Part shown: in pieces, positions 1 to 11,529 of the stretch | Position numbering within the stretch: position 1 is the first letter of the stretch | Layout of the letters: each line of letters starts with the position of its first letter | Assembly (NCBI GenBank): GCA_029962745.1 | Contig: CM057157.1 | Location: forward strand, 27,793,087 to 27,857,086 | Source: Echinometra lucunter | Lineage: Eukaryota; Echinodermata; Echinoidea; Camarodonta; Echinometridae | Direction: 5' to 3' | Length of the DNA: 64,000 bases | Position numbers and translations under genes: made by a program | The notes under the pieces: generated by a model | Seen by the model: only the letters and a program-made list of their open reading frames with translations | What the model was told of the DNA's origin: nothing | Databases searched by the model: none

Positions 1-2235
1 ACGCAAAGAGAATCCAACTTCAATTATTGTTTCAAGATCTTAGATCACCTCTGCTTCCTCCTCTGATATGAATGCAGTGACCTGACATTTCCAGCATCAT
101 TGAATTAAATGTGGTTATCATATCCTACCCCTCTCCTTCCAGCTTTGCCTCTAAGTTACAGTCTACTTTGCCTGGAGATGACAAGGATGATAGGGACGAG
201 CATGACCTGGCTTAGCTGCTCTATATCAATGGCCTGTAAAAAGAAAAAAAAAATCCCTTTTAATTATACATGAAATGGCACTAGAAGCAGCCAACTGCTT
301 AGATGAATGACACTGATATACAGATTTATTGTTTCAGAAAATCTGAAGTACACCAAGAGCATTAAATGAGTATGGAATACAAAGTGTCATTCATTCTAAT
401 ATGAAATATTAGACAGTAATAACATTTAATCCATTAAGTAATGTTGTTTTGTGATTAGTAGGCCTATAGTATTGTTTCAATTTTGATTAATCTAAAAGTA
501 AAAATTTAACTAAATATTCCATTATGCATAGTAACTGAAATTCAGTTTGTAATTCAATTGCTTTAATAGAAAAGAAAGTCTACAGAGATAATAAATGCAC
601 TCAAAACTGAAGACAAATCAAGCAATACACAATGGGAAAGGTGGGGGAGGCATTTTTTGTGAATAATGATCTGCCCCTCCCATCCTTCTCTCAATTATAA
701 GCAATGCCCTGCCCCCCCCTCCATTTCAGATTCATCCTTTTCTATTGATTTCTTAATTTTTCTAAAAGCAGGTCTGTGCTTACAAGGTTGCGATGATAAG
801 CAGTTATTTTTAATTCCATCCTTATTCAGAGCCCGAGCTAGGGCAAGGTCCTAGTCTGGCCCTAAATCAGCTAGACTATGTGCTAGCCTAGATCTAGGGC
901 CTAACTAGGCCTAACTTTAATCTTTATTTTACTCTGTGTAGGAAATACACTGTACATATAACTTGTTGGAGCTCTGCTAAAATTTTTAATGAATTCCTGA
1001 CTGGTAAATTCAGCATGGGAAAATTGAGGCCTCAAATATGTATCAACAAATTCAAGAGATTGGTATAAGCAGGTCTGGAGTTAAGATCTACTCTAGTCCC
1101 ATGATTTTTATTTGTAGTGGAATAGACATGCACATAAACGTCAATGAATTTAAGGGTAAGGCATATCGTGCATTCAACTGCTAACTTAACTAGCGGCAAC
1201 TAACGTTTCAACATTAAGACCCATCTGCGCTTTTTCTTACATGTGACTGCTTAAATCTTGGTTTAAAGAAATTGCAATAGTCTACTGATGAAATAAAATA
1301 CAAAAAAAAAATGGATTTGTGCCAATCATCATCAATATTTGTGAGCTATGATATTTTCTAACACTAAGTAACAGTTTGTGCTAAAACATTTAAGAGATTT
1401 GCTTGTGAACTTTTTCAATTGGCTGTTTAAAATCGACTGTCCGGATATAGAACCTGTCCGGACATCCAACAACTGGGTATAATATGAAAAAGAAATAACA
1501 GAGGAAGGATATTTCATAATACAACGTTACATGTCGGAATTACAGGTATTAACAACTTTATCTGTGAAACAATGCATGCATGCATGCAGTCTTGAAGTTG
1601 AAGTTGCAGCTGCACTTCGAAAAGAGGTAACTAACTGTTAGTGTTAGACAGTCACCTATTAAAACTGAATTAAATGCACGAAATGCCTTTAAAACCCGTA
1701 ATTTCTACTGGAAAAAACTGTGTGAAGAAATTATAATAATGATCTTACCGATTCATCCAAGGAATGACATTTGATCATCAGCTATAGCCAGATTAATCGA
1801 CGGACTAGTAACATAGGTCTTGAGTCACTGACACTGTTCTGGTATTTTTCTTCCGCACGTGTGTTTTGTTTTGGTTTGATATGTTAAATATTTTTTTCCA
1901 GTGCGCGCTCGGCACGTTTGATATGCGCTGACTTTAGCGCGGTTTTACTGCGTAAGCCATTTGGAGAGCTAAGGGCCCTTTTGTCGCGTCGCGGCCCATA
2001 TATATTTGGGGAGAAAAAGAGCAGTTATTAATCAAGAACATCTACATAATTTTTTTGCACGTGAGTGACATGCTAAAACATCGAAAAAAAATCATTAGGA
2101 TAAGAAATTACTAGGTCAAGAAAAAGATGTCAATGTTAATTTTCAAGCAGTGTACGCTGTATCAAATGATCTTACAAGTAGCATTTCTTTATTTCTGTAG
2201 AATTCTGTAAGATCATCAAGTCCTCGTAAATATCA
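1..2235. other. Intergenic stretch with no confirmed gene
   Basis: AT-rich DNA without a long open frame or recognisable protein. A CTAG-rich patch lies near 830-910. A locally CpG-richer patch lies at about 1850-1990 and is followed, on the minus strand, by a good donor (GTAAGA, intron start about 1748). A strong minus-strand splice acceptor lies at 234-260. These could be ends of an unseen minus-strand gene, but no connecting coding exon was found. Confidence 0.5.
156..233 (-). other. Candidate minus-strand terminal exon
   Basis: Reading the minus strand, a long T-rich tract ending in TTTTTACAG directly precedes an open frame of 25 codons closed by TAA. It begins AIDIEQLSQVM and ends SRQSRL. 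The acceptor is very good and the only open frame begins exactly at it. No upstream coding exon on this strand could be found between here and the CpG-richer patch near 1900. It may be a 3' exon of a small gene, a non-coding exon or chance. Confidence 0.12.
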
Positions 2236-2345
2236 GGGTCCCGTCTCATGCACGGCCCTCTTTGAAAGCATTTTTTTAAAAACTGAAGAGGCAACCCTGC
2301 TTAAATAAAGCTGTAAGTAATGAATGAATTAATTAATAAATAAAC
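2236..2345 (+). repeat. LINE/SINE 3' tail copy
   Basis: The block has the form GGCCCTCTTTGAA, then CTGAAGAGGCAACCCTG, then AAATAAAG and an AATTAATAA-like tail. Related blocks with the same order occur near 29155, 33778 and 48003 and, in part, 51828, so I read it as the 3' end of a dispersed retroposon family. Orientation is taken from the A-rich tail. Confidence 0.5.
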
Positions 2346-4115
2346 TTGCGATTGATTCCAGTTGATTGCAACTTGAATGAATTTGATCGAAATTCTGTAC
2401 TGAAAAAAAAAAAATAAGAGTTGAAGGTTTTTTTTTTTTTTTTTTGATTTGAAATCATAGATGGTCCTGAGTAATTTTAGCTTTGTTGCCCAAGGAGTAA
2501 CCTTGATGAATTTGCATATTTGGCATAAATATTACAGATTATGCAACAAAATATGTTAAGGGATCCAACCGTACCCAACTCTAACACAGCTGTTTATCTT
2601 AGGTAACGATCCTATCATACTTCCGTAGTGGGCAATTTACACTTATTTTATCACTTTTAATTGTGGGGCGGAAAGTTCATGATTATTATCATCTGATCAT
2701 CTTCTAAATTTGAGATCTAAGATACTAAATGTCAAGTGGTTTTCAGAATGATTAAATGTTTACAATTACGTTAGATGGAGAGCCGTCATCAATTTTGATA
2801 ATCCTGAATGTGGGAAATAAAATGGTTTGAATTGCGTGGTCTGGGGATGTGTTTTATGCCATTTCTTATATTATTTTCATGTCAGATCAGTCGCAAGGGG
2901 TGTTATGGGAAAATTAATACTTAAATTCTAACTAAATTTGATGACATTTCAAGAAACTGGATTATTTTTATTCTTGGTCTTGGCTGTTCTCGTCCATCTA
3001 CCATCAACTTGGATATAGATAGTATTATACTAGTTCCTATTGGGATCACGACCCCAGGTACACTATGACTATTATGACAAGTTGTCCTCATGACATCTGG
3101 CGCTAGTAAAGTTGTGATTTTTACACAGTAGGCAATACTACCTCACTTGCCACAAACCAGGTGAGAAGCGAAATTAAACGATAGGCTTTGCTACTCAGGC
3201 GCGGATTCAGGATTTCTTGGGGGGGGGGCCGCAAATTTGAAATCATGCGAGTCAAATATTATTATTAAATATTAATATAATACAGTGGCGTATCTGGCGC
3301 TTGGTCCAGTGGGGGGGGGGGGCATTCTGAGATTTTTAGGTCCATCAGAGCATTATAACGGCTAAAGTTTCTAAATTCCGAAAGAAAATTTAGATTTGCA
3401 CCTATAGTGTCAAGGGGCTCTTTCTTCATGCTTTGTTTGGTAATGAATAAGGTTAGTTTCTGTGATTGACACCATGGTTATGTACGCTAACTCCCTCGAA
3501 AGCCGCCCGAAACACTTGTGTTTTTTACATGTTTTATTGACTTTCAAGTAAACAAATCAACAGGTGAATCAAAATCGAAAAACAAAACAAAACAAAACAA
3601 AACAAAACCAAGGAAAAATAGCAAAAACAAAAAATTATTATTATTAAAGCTATAGTACAAAGTTATATGCTCCATTCGTTGTACCTTGATTACAATACGA
3701 TTTTCGTTCATATTAAGTGTACAGAAAAAAGATTAAAACTAAGGCAGTCACTCTGTCTCATCTATGGTGTCTTCTGCGTTACAACGAACATGGTATATCT
3801 CATTTGACGAGTGGAAATACAGGTCAAATACAATCAATTTCTTTACAAGAATTTACGTGTAAAAGGGGCCGATGATCCGAGAGACACCACTCCCAGGCAG
3901 GCCTGGCCTGATTTCGGTAAAACACTCCTCCTCTTCCCACAAGAGGGGCAAAAATACCAATAATACAAATAGTTCTGTAATATGTGATTATACTCCTGCG
4001 GAAAATAAAAAGACTATCATAATAAACAGAGGGGAATCCTGCCCGCACACGCCCGTGAGTAGAGTCCCTCGGTATAATGAATTTAAACACAGATAAGTAA
4101 ATGCGAAAAGGAACA
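2346..4115. other. Intergenic, repeat fragments only
   Basis: No coding frame is convincing here. At 3199-3235 and 3284-3325 there are two short fragments of the type GGCGCGGATTCAGG / CAGTGGCGTATCTGGCGC, each followed by a G run. These resemble ends of the large CAGTGGCGTAAC-type elements seen at 5393-6032 and 8383-9702. At 3580-3612 there is an AAAAC pentanucleotide run. Overlapping short frames at 3824-4096 on both strands show no family likeness. Confidence 0.4.
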
Positions 4116-4117
4116 AG

Positions 4118-4380
4118 ATAATATATTCAAATTCAAATTCAAATTAGGTTTTGTTTCCACAAAAGATCAATATGTAATCAATATAAAAATTAATATGCAA
4201 TATATATATCAAGAAATAATTTTATCAGATACAATCAAATCTGTAATCTTACTACAACAGTATAGGATATAAGAGAAAATCATTTAGTAATTCAGTATCC
4301 TTGCATACATATTGTGGGGGGGGGGGGGGGGGCTAAAGTGAAGCAAGGCTTGTTGTGGTTAGGCCCCAATAAATAATTAA
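4118..4380 (-). repeat. LINE-like 3' region, minus strand
   Basis: Starts with tandem ATTCAA units and continues as a T/A-rich unique-looking stretch. It ends with a G run followed by CAAGGCTTGTTG and AGGCCCCA. The G run plus CAAAGGCTTGTTGAGAA and GGCCCC recurs at 34595-34645, followed by similar A-rich sequence. The oligomer head fits the 3' tail of a non-LTR element inserted in minus orientation. No reverse transcriptase is visible at this site. Confidence 0.4.
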
Positions 4381-4590
4381 AGGCATGGAGGAAGGATACA
4401 GAATAGGAAGAGCAAGAAGAAAGAATGGGGAAGAGGAGGGAGAGTATTGGTATAGAGAGACAGAGGAGAGAGAGAGAGAGAGAGGTGAATAAATAAGAGG
4501 GGAGAGCGAAGGTAAAACGGTACAAGACAAAACAAAAAATGTGACCAGAACGGGGACACAGATACTAGACAAGACAATAAAACAATGGGA

Positions 4591-4815
4591 AAGAAATTGG
4601 GCTTACTTCGAACCATCGGGTCTTCGCGTCGGGCCGTGTAATCCCGTAATTCGACCTTTCGTGAAAAAAGCCCCCTTAATTTACGAAAGGTCGGGTTCAC
4701 CATTTGAGAAATATACCAGTTAAATCTACGAAAAGTCAGGTCCATTAACCCGACACTTCGTAGAAATTAGCTAGCAAATATACGAAGGGTCGCGTCCTTA
4801 ACGCACATTTCTACA
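4591..4815 (+). repeat. ACGAAAGGTCGGG palindromic repeat, copy 1
   Basis: Contains several forward and reversed versions of ACGAAAGGTCGGGT, beginning with TTACTTCGAACCATCGGG. An inverted copy lies at 9735-9960, sharing the order TTCGAACCATCGGG, GGGCCGTGTAAT, CGACCTTTCGTGAAAA, TTTACGAAAGGTCGGGT. The similar translated frames seen at both places follow from this DNA similarity and are not evidence of a gene. I infer a non-autonomous mobile element. Confidence 0.6.
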
Positions 4816-5403
4816 ACAAATAATTTGACGAAAAACGGCTTGAAAAAAGCTAGTATTTGATTCGCACAAAGTCAGCCTTTGCCTCAGAAAGTCCAGAGGT
4901 GAGTACAGTTTAAATTTCGCTAATTTGTCAAAAAATAGAATCTATTCATAATGAGTTCTACATTGTGCCAAATCTGCGTTAATTTCTTTATATTTTCAAA
5001 GAACTGTCCTGAGCTGTATGTCATGAAATTATGTGCTATAAACTCACGAACTTTGTAAACTCTTTTCATCGTCGGCAGCTCATGTTACCGCTGCATTGCG
5101 CTAAGCACCCTGTCACGACGCAACATCTTGCACAGACTTTCGGGCGGACTGCCTATGATTGTAAATGCAATGCAAAAACGGTTGACAGTGAGATTCAACG
5201 TTTATTTTATCCCAGCTACATGCATAGTGTGTTGGCGAGTTGACGAATCGGTTATCCTAAATTGTTGCATGATGTATAGCTGTGTAAAGCAAGGGGGAGG
5301 GCGAGGCGGGGGTCTATGACTGTGTGTACAGTTTGAGTTCAGATTTCAAAGACAGCATAAGGAAGCATAATGAGACTAGGTATAATTTAATCCAGCGGTG
5401 TAA

Positions 5404-5544
5404 CAGGGCTGCGTTTTACGAAACCGTCATAAGTCTAAGTTCATGGACATCCCATAGAAACGTGTGTTAATTCTACAACACGTGTTGACAATGGGATGTC
5501 CAAGAAGTTAGACTTATATGACGGTTTCGTGAAACGCAGCCCTG
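5404..5544. mobile_element. MITE, GAAACCGTCATAAGTCTAA family, nested copy
   Basis: A near-perfect palindromic element of about 141 bp. It starts CAGGGCTGCGTTTTACGAAA and ends in the reverse complement form TTTCGTGAAACGCAGCCCTG. Inner arms contain CCGTCATAAGTCTAA and ATGGGATGTCC. A sister copy is at 45380-45518 and half a copy lies near 39735-39778. It interrupts the larger element that starts at about 5393, so it inserted later. No coding capacity. Confidence 0.8.
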
Positions 5545-5554
5545 GTTCCTGTTA

Positions 5555-5604
5555 TCGGGGGGGGGGGGGGAGGGGGGGGGGGGGGGGGGGGGGAGGGGGG
5601 GGGG
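5555..5604 (+). repeat. Long G tract, possible G-quadruplex
   Basis: About 50 bases of almost uninterrupted G on the + strand, broken only by a few single A residues. Such runs can form G-quadruplexes and are prone to length error in sequencing. It belongs to the composite element around it, whose relative at 8383-9702 has similar G runs. Confidence 0.8.
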
Positions 5605-6032
5605 CGGAGCCCAAAATTTCTAGTAACTCACGTTACTCAGTCAAGAATCAGTGGCATAGTTATGATTTCATTTGAAGGGGACGGTAGTGAGTATAGCATT
5701 TGAAACACTGAGCGTGCGAAGCGCACTCCATAGGGGGGAGGGTGCAGGGAGGGAGAGACTACCACCCCCTTAAGTGAAATCCTAGCTATGCCACTGATTC
5801 TAAATTTACTTACCAGGAAATTTTTGGCTCTGCCCCCCCCCTTCCTCTTTTTTTTTTTCATATCTCTTCTTCTTTCTCCCTTTTCTTCTCTCTTTCCCTT
5901 TCTCCCTTCCTTTTTCTTCCTTTCCCTTTCATTTTTTTCGTGGTGGTTTGGTGGATTTTTCCGCTGAAATCCTTCAGGGGGCACTCTGTCCCTTCCTCCC
6001 TCCCCTGCCCCTGGTTGTTACACCACTGATTT

Positions 6033-7027
6033 AATCTTGCTCCTACTTCTTCACGGATGGTTGGTATATCTATAGACTCCAACAGTGTCCGATGAAAAAT
6101 TATTTTCTTATTTGAGAGGTAGATCAGAGCATCCCATTCATTTATTTGTTTTGACTTTGTTCATCAGATTGAACATGCCTAGCTAGGTTGAAACTTACTG
6201 CTGCATTTATGTCTGCATCAACATCATGTTGGAGATGTAGGTGATGATTGCTTGTTGACTGAGACTGAAGAAAGTTTCTGCAAGAAATGAGTTAGTCTAC
6301 CACTCCAGTTGTGGAAGGTAAGTGAATTCTGCATGAATTTAATAAGGTTGCTTCATGTACAGGTATGTCAATGTTCAGCCAGGCCTTGGTTGCAAATACA
6401 CCTGTTCTTGAATTTATTTGTAACATTTTATTATTATTATTATTGACTCCTTTGAAAATGTCATCAGTCTGGCATGATGAATATTTTTCTTTAGTTTCAT
6501 GGGCACCTGGATCAAAATATCTCACCAACATTTCTTGCTTACACTTCATAAAGAAATGTATTGCTTAGTTAAAGCTAAATAATTGTTCAGCTTTACTTGT
6601 TCATTTTTGCTATACAAGCAGAAACTATATTTTGTTTTCTGATTTCCTCTCATTTCATTTGCAAGTTTGTTTTTTATTATTAAATTTCAAGTTGAGATAT
6701 TTATTGTTCAATGTGTGTATTGTTCTAAATTTCTGTTGTATAAATTTCAATTGTATTTTGAGTTCTGTGAAATAAACTAAAATGATTTATAAACTATGGT
6801 CTGCAAAGGTAAATATTTAGTGCTCCTACTGTCCATAATTTGTACATGTACTAGTTAACTTTCAATCTCATCTTGTTTTCTTTAACAGAAAGAATTAAGC
6901 TTCTACTCTTCATTGCACTGGACCCCTGCTTTGGAGATCTGTCTCTCAATGAGTGAGGAGTCATGGCCCTGTATGCAGCAGGAGGGGGGGGGGGGGGGAG
7001 GGACAGGAGCAGTAGCCCAACCCACAA
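6033..7027. other. Intergenic, no gene seen
   Basis: AT-rich sequence with a short ATT run near 6430 and a possible poly(A) signal-like AATAAA at about 6771, preceded by T-rich sequence like a retroposon 3' region. Short frames on both strands have no recognisable motif. A G run lies at about 6984-6996. Confidence 0.4.
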
Positions 7028-7135
7028 TTCAATTCAATTCAAATTTATTGATATGCAATCAACAATTTTGGATTATTATCGACATACACATTTTTTTGCA
7101 ATGTCATTAAACAAAGTTACAAAACAAATAATTGC
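7028..7135 (-). repeat. LINE-like 3' tail, minus strand
   Basis: Begins with tandem ATTCA units (AATTCAATTCAATTCAAATT) followed by TATTGATATGCAATCAAC and a T-rich body. Tandem 5-6 base units at an end are typical of the 3' tail of CR1/L2-like non-LTR elements, here in minus orientation. Related heads occur at 4118, 22865 and 27700. Confidence 0.45.
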
Positions 7136-8382
7136 ATTATTTTTTTTAACTAAACCCCTCCCCATAGGTGTGTGCGAATTTTTTGAAACTCTTACAGCAG
7201 ATTATTGTTTCATTTGAGGATTTGAAAATTCATAAATTCAGTACAGTGTACTAGTTATTTGAATTGAATGATGAGTATGTAAGTTTCAAAATTACTGTTT
7301 TCAGTTGCGTTTTAATTAATTTTATTAATTTCTTCTAAAGGGATGTAGAATAGCTCATTCTTCCTGAGTTGTGCACAACATCTGACTATGAGCTCTGTTA
7401 ATGATTTATTTACAAGTATTTAAAGTAGAAAAGGATTTGGGCCTTGATAACATGTTGGCAATTTGAATTACTAACATTTGAATGGTAGTGATGTAAAACT
7501 CTATAGTCTATTTTATTTTGTTGTAAGTTGTGAACAGAGTATATGATTTTTAAAAATTGTTATGAGTAATGAAATATATTTTACTTCTAAGTGATGAATG
7601 AAGGCTGATGTAGTTTCCTTTTTATCGGAATGAACCTATTTTAACATGTACAAGACTGTAATCACCATGCAGAAAAATAATCATTACATAGCAAATCCAT
7701 TTTTTTTTTTACTACAAGTGTACTTTGATATTGATTGTGTAATCCCCAGCAACTTTTAAAAGAATGTGATAATTGTAATACATGTATACATGCACAACTA
7801 AGAAAATACTGAAGCCCCCTCTTATGAAATGAATATGGGGGTAGGTGAAAAATGTAGCAACCAAGAGGGTGTGTTCAAGAGAGATGGAAAGGGTTGGAAA
7901 GAGAGACAGAGATAGATACAGGAAGAAAGAGATGAAAAATCAATTCAGGCGAGATTATTTGATGAAAATTCGAGGGTGTCCGAGAGAGAGAGAGAGAGAG
8001 GGGGGGGGGGGGGGGGGAGGCGGCAGAGAATGGGAAAGGATGGAGTAGTGGAGAGTTTGTGAAGGAGATAATTGCAATGTATACGTGTTTTGTGTTGATT
8101 AAATTTATCAGATTTTCAAAGTGCATTATCTTTTGAAGATCAAGGTCGTACATCTACAAGCCATATACCTTTATGGATATTAATTTCAAAAATTATTTGG
8201 TATAGGTCTTCCCACGCATTCATCCAAATTTTATCATCGCACGTGATTAGCCACCCCCCCCCCATGATCAGTGATTGTAAAGAAAAGATATATATTTGGC
8301 ATTTCCATGGAAGTCTGTTAATATGTTGAAATTCGGCAGATTGGAACCTAATTATAATGAAACTGAAGTACTTGCATTATAC
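7136..8382. other. Intergenic with GA and G runs
   Basis: No supported gene. A purine-rich stretch at 7855-8045 contains an AGAG dinucleotide run (about 7982-8001) joined to a G run. It produces an arginine/glutamate/glycine-rich frame on + and a proline/serine/leucine-rich frame on -, both low-complexity artefacts. Confidence 0.45.
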
Positions 8383-9702
8383 AGGGGCGTAACAGGTACC
8401 AAAATTTCCCGGTAACTAGTCTATGTCTAGAATCTGTGGGGTAGCTAGGACTGCATTTTAGGAGGACGGTAGTCACATACATTTTCATAACTATTTTGCG
8501 AGCGAGCGAAGCGAGTGAGCCAAAAAATAACCACTTTTCTCGATTTTAATCGCATTTTCGGATGGAAAGCCTAAGATTTTGCGAGCGAGCGAATCGAGCG
8601 AGCCAAAAAATAACCACTTTTTTTTTCAATAGCATTTTCAAATAGAAATTCTAAAATATAATGGTTGTTTATGATAGATATTCAGAATTTTTACTTACTG
8701 ATTAATTGAAATATATTTTCTTCCTTAAAAAGTGTGTCTGCATGGGGGGGATTTGTACACACCATCCCCCTCTCCCCCAAGTGGGGGTGATAGATCCCCC
8801 TACCCCCTGGAATTTACGCCAATGTAGTGCTCCCTAGAGGGGAGAGTGCAGGGAGGGAGCCTTTCCCCCCTCCCGCGCGAAGCGCGGAAGCTCCGACGTT
8901 TCTTTGAATTATTAGTTGTCGGTAATAAAGTCCATCTTCTGCGGCGTAACATAGGATCTCATTTTAGTAGGACGGTAGTGCTGCCTAGGGGGGAGGGTGC
9001 AGGGAGGGGGGGGGGGAGTTTCCCCTTCCCGCGCAAAGCGCGGAAGCTCCGGCATTTTTGCGCGGTCAGTTCCCGCTCTTCTTACGCTCTCTGCCTGTTA
9101 TGGGGTGGGGGGGACATATGCATAGCCAAAAATTTCCCGGTAATTAAGTCCGAGTGGTGTAATTCTCTGCCTGTTTTCGGGGGGGGGGGCAGAGCCGAAA
9201 ATTTCCCGGTAACTAAGTCTAGAAATAGAATATGCGGAGGTGAGCCCGCACCGCGAGTTGTTTGTTGTGAAGCCCTTAGCGGGTGGGTCCCAGGGTTCTG
9301 GCTTAGTGCCCCTGATGGGGGTCTACAGGGAAAGCCACTGCGGGCCGGGAGCCCCCGAAACTCCAGGGTTTTGGTACTAAATTTTCCCTCATTTCTTTTG
9401 TTTCACTTTGCTTTCTTATTTTTTTTCCCCTCTCTCTCTTCTTCTTTCTCCCCTTTCTCCTTTTTTCTTTCCCTTTCTCCTTCTTCCTTTCCCTTTCTCC
9501 TTCTTTCTTCCCTTTCTCCTTTCTTTTCCTTTCTTCTTCTTTCTTTCCCTTTCTTCTTCTTCCTTTCCCTTTCTCCCTTCCTTTGTCTTCGTTTCCCTTC
9601 CTTTAATTTTTTCCGGGTGGTTTGGTGGATTTTCCCGCTGAAAACCTTCAGGGGAGGGGGGGGGGCACTCTGCCTCCCCCCCGGTTGTTACGCCACTGAT
9701 TG
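8383..9702. mobile_element. Composite GGCGTAAC-type element, long copy
   Basis: Left end CAGGGGCGTAACAGGTACC and right end CCGGTTGTTACGCCACTGAT form approximate inverted ends. Internal modules repeat: GCGAGCGAGCGAA blocks at about 8498 and 8581, AGGACGGTAGT blocks at 8462 and 8971, a GGGGAGRGTGCAGGGAGG block at 8839 and 8991, and AAAATTTCCCGGTAA at 8402, 9129 and 9198. A pyrimidine tract of about 200 bp (9405-9605) precedes the right end. The open frame 8846-9712 is made of these modules and shows no protein-family likeness. Confidence 0.5.
9405..9605 (+). repeat. Homopyrimidine tract
   Basis: About 200 bases of C/T built from CCCTTTCTCCTTCTT-like units, with few purines. It belongs to the composite element and matches a shorter tract at 5840-5935. 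Tracts of this kind can adopt triplex (H-DNA) structure. The phenylalanine/leucine/serine frames across it are artefacts. Confidence 0.7.
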
Positions 9703-9734
9703 CATATCATAAATGGATTAATATCAATTTTTTT

Positions 9735-9960
9735 TTTTTTTTTTACCCGATACTTCGTCATTTGAAGGTAGTTTTCTCACGAATATTCGCGTAAAAGATT
9801 AGTCTTATGTCAATGACAACAATTGCTAAAATCACATTTTTACCACACGATTTACCCGACCTTTCGTAAATACAGGGGGCTGTTTTCACGAAAGGTCGGG
9901 TTACGCGATTACACGGCCCGACGCGATCACCCGATGGTTCGAAGTAAGCCAAGAAATTGT
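9735..9960 (-). repeat. ACGAAAGGTCGGG palindromic repeat, inverted copy
   Basis: Reverse-oriented partner of 4591-4815. It carries ACCCGACCTTTCGTAAATAC, CACGAAAGGTCGGGTTACGC, GGCCCGACGCGATCACCCGA and TGGTTCGAAGTAAGCC. The two copies face each other about 5 kb apart. Local arms are themselves inverted repeats, as expected for a foldback or MITE element. Confidence 0.6.
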
Positions 9961-10190
9961 GAGGGATCTGCAGCTGTGTCATACTACAGATCAATTACGC
10001 CGTAGCACAGAGAATGTAAACAATAAATCAATAGAAGAATTACGTAATTGTACAAGGGCACATGTGAGACGTGTAATGAACATATATAACAGCAAAAGCA
10101 AATACCACAATACTACTGACTGCTGTATGCACTCAGGAGAAAAAAAAAAAAATTCCTTTAACCCTAAAACGGCCGGTGATTTTTTGAAAT

Positions 10191-10690
10191 NNNNNNNNNN
10201 NNNNNNNNNNNNNNNNNNNNNNNNNNNNNNNNNNNNNNNNNNNNNNNNNNNNNNNNNNNNNNNNNNNNNNNNNNNNNNNNNNNNNNNNNNNNNNNNNNNN
10301 NNNNNNNNNNNNNNNNNNNNNNNNNNNNNNNNNNNNNNNNNNNNNNNNNNNNNNNNNNNNNNNNNNNNNNNNNNNNNNNNNNNNNNNNNNNNNNNNNNNN
10401 NNNNNNNNNNNNNNNNNNNNNNNNNNNNNNNNNNNNNNNNNNNNNNNNNNNNNNNNNNNNNNNNNNNNNNNNNNNNNNNNNNNNNNNNNNNNNNNNNNNN
10501 NNNNNNNNNNNNNNNNNNNNNNNNNNNNNNNNNNNNNNNNNNNNNNNNNNNNNNNNNNNNNNNNNNNNNNNNNNNNNNNNNNNNNNNNNNNNNNNNNNNN
10601 NNNNNNNNNNNNNNNNNNNNNNNNNNNNNNNNNNNNNNNNNNNNNNNNNNNNNNNNNNNNNNNNNNNNNNNNNNNNNNNNNNNNNNNNNN
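10191..10690. other. Assembly gap (500 N)
   Basis: Exactly 500 unresolved bases. The round number suggests a scaffold placeholder whose true length is unknown. It lies about 0.8 kb upstream of the start codon of the PHF24-like gene, so promoter or 5' untranslated exons may be hidden here. Confidence 0.98.
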
Positions 10691-11529
10691 TGCGTTATTG
10701 TTTGGGGCTTGGTGATTTCACTCGGATCGTCTCAATGTGCAAGAAATGCTTCACTCGCACTCGGAGCGTAGCAGGATAAAGAGCGGCATTCCATCGTATT
10801 GTTTATGCAATGATGCACTGCAGTATAGCATCATAATTTCGACCTTTTAAGAAGCGATTGGGATAGATACTTGGATGTACCTACGAGATGTTGTACTTGA
10901 AAATCATCACTGCACTGACTTCAACTTATATGACCATCGTTTGATAAGTGAATAAATTTGCACAACCTATCGCGGGGTAATTTTACAACTTGGGCATAAA
11001 GATAACGTCCACGTTCACTTGGACTCTGGAATCATTAACATCCATTAAGGTCAGGCGATTGTTTACCAAAACATCTGACGGTGGCCTTAGGGCTCCAGCG
11101 AACTTCATGTTGCTGTCCTCTGCATTGTCGTTCATTTACTTTTCTTGCTTGACGTGTACGATAATTCCCTGAGGCCAGTGGCACTGATCAGTTAGGAACG
11201 CAACCTGTTGGCAACCCTTCACACTCGTCTAATCCAGTCGTGCTAATACCAATTGACAACCAGTTAGGACGTCCCTGCATCTCACCACTAAGCCTCTTAT
11301 ACATTGTTATTCACCTGTGGGTGCCTGAACCCTTCAGGGCTTCTTACGTTTAGCATCGTTGCTTGGCAATTAATAGAATGGGTTGATTATGGGGAGAAAC
11401 ATTAAATAACCAGCATTCAGTCGGAACTCTTCATCTAGGTGACTAATAATACACGAAAACATTGGATTCGCGTAAGAAACTCTCTTTAAAAAAATCTGTT
11501 CGGACGGTTTAAGCCGAGACCCGACCAAA
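10691..11529 (+). promoter_or_regulatory. Presumed promoter and 5' UTR of the PHF24-like gene
   Basis: The stretch between the gap and the start codon lacks the simple repeats that surround it and is compositionally more balanced. No TATA box or initiator can be assigned with confidence. The start codon context is strong (AAAATGG, A at -3 and G at +4). The transcription start is not determined by sequence alone, and a separate 5' untranslated exon cannot be excluded. Confidence 0.35.

Larger units (their letters stand above)
5393..6032. mobile_element. Composite CAGYGGYGTAAC-type element
   Basis: Left end reads CAGCGGTGTAACAGG and the right end GGTTGTTACACCACTGATT, which are approximate inverted repeats. 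Inside are long G tracts, a CCAGGAAATTTTTGGCTCTG segment, a homopyrimidine tract (5840-5935) and TTTCCGCTGAAATCCTTCAG near the right end. The same ordered modules recur at 8383-9702, so this is a repeat family. A separate MITE is nested near its left end. Confidence 0.55.

Noticed and set aside
8846..9712. 288-codon open frame
   Set aside because: Made of repeated non-coding modules and a pyrimidine tract (phenylalanine/leucine/serine runs). No family likeness; the same modules elsewhere are not open.
9959..10771. 270-codon open frame
   Set aside because: Most of it is the N gap, so the length is an artefact.
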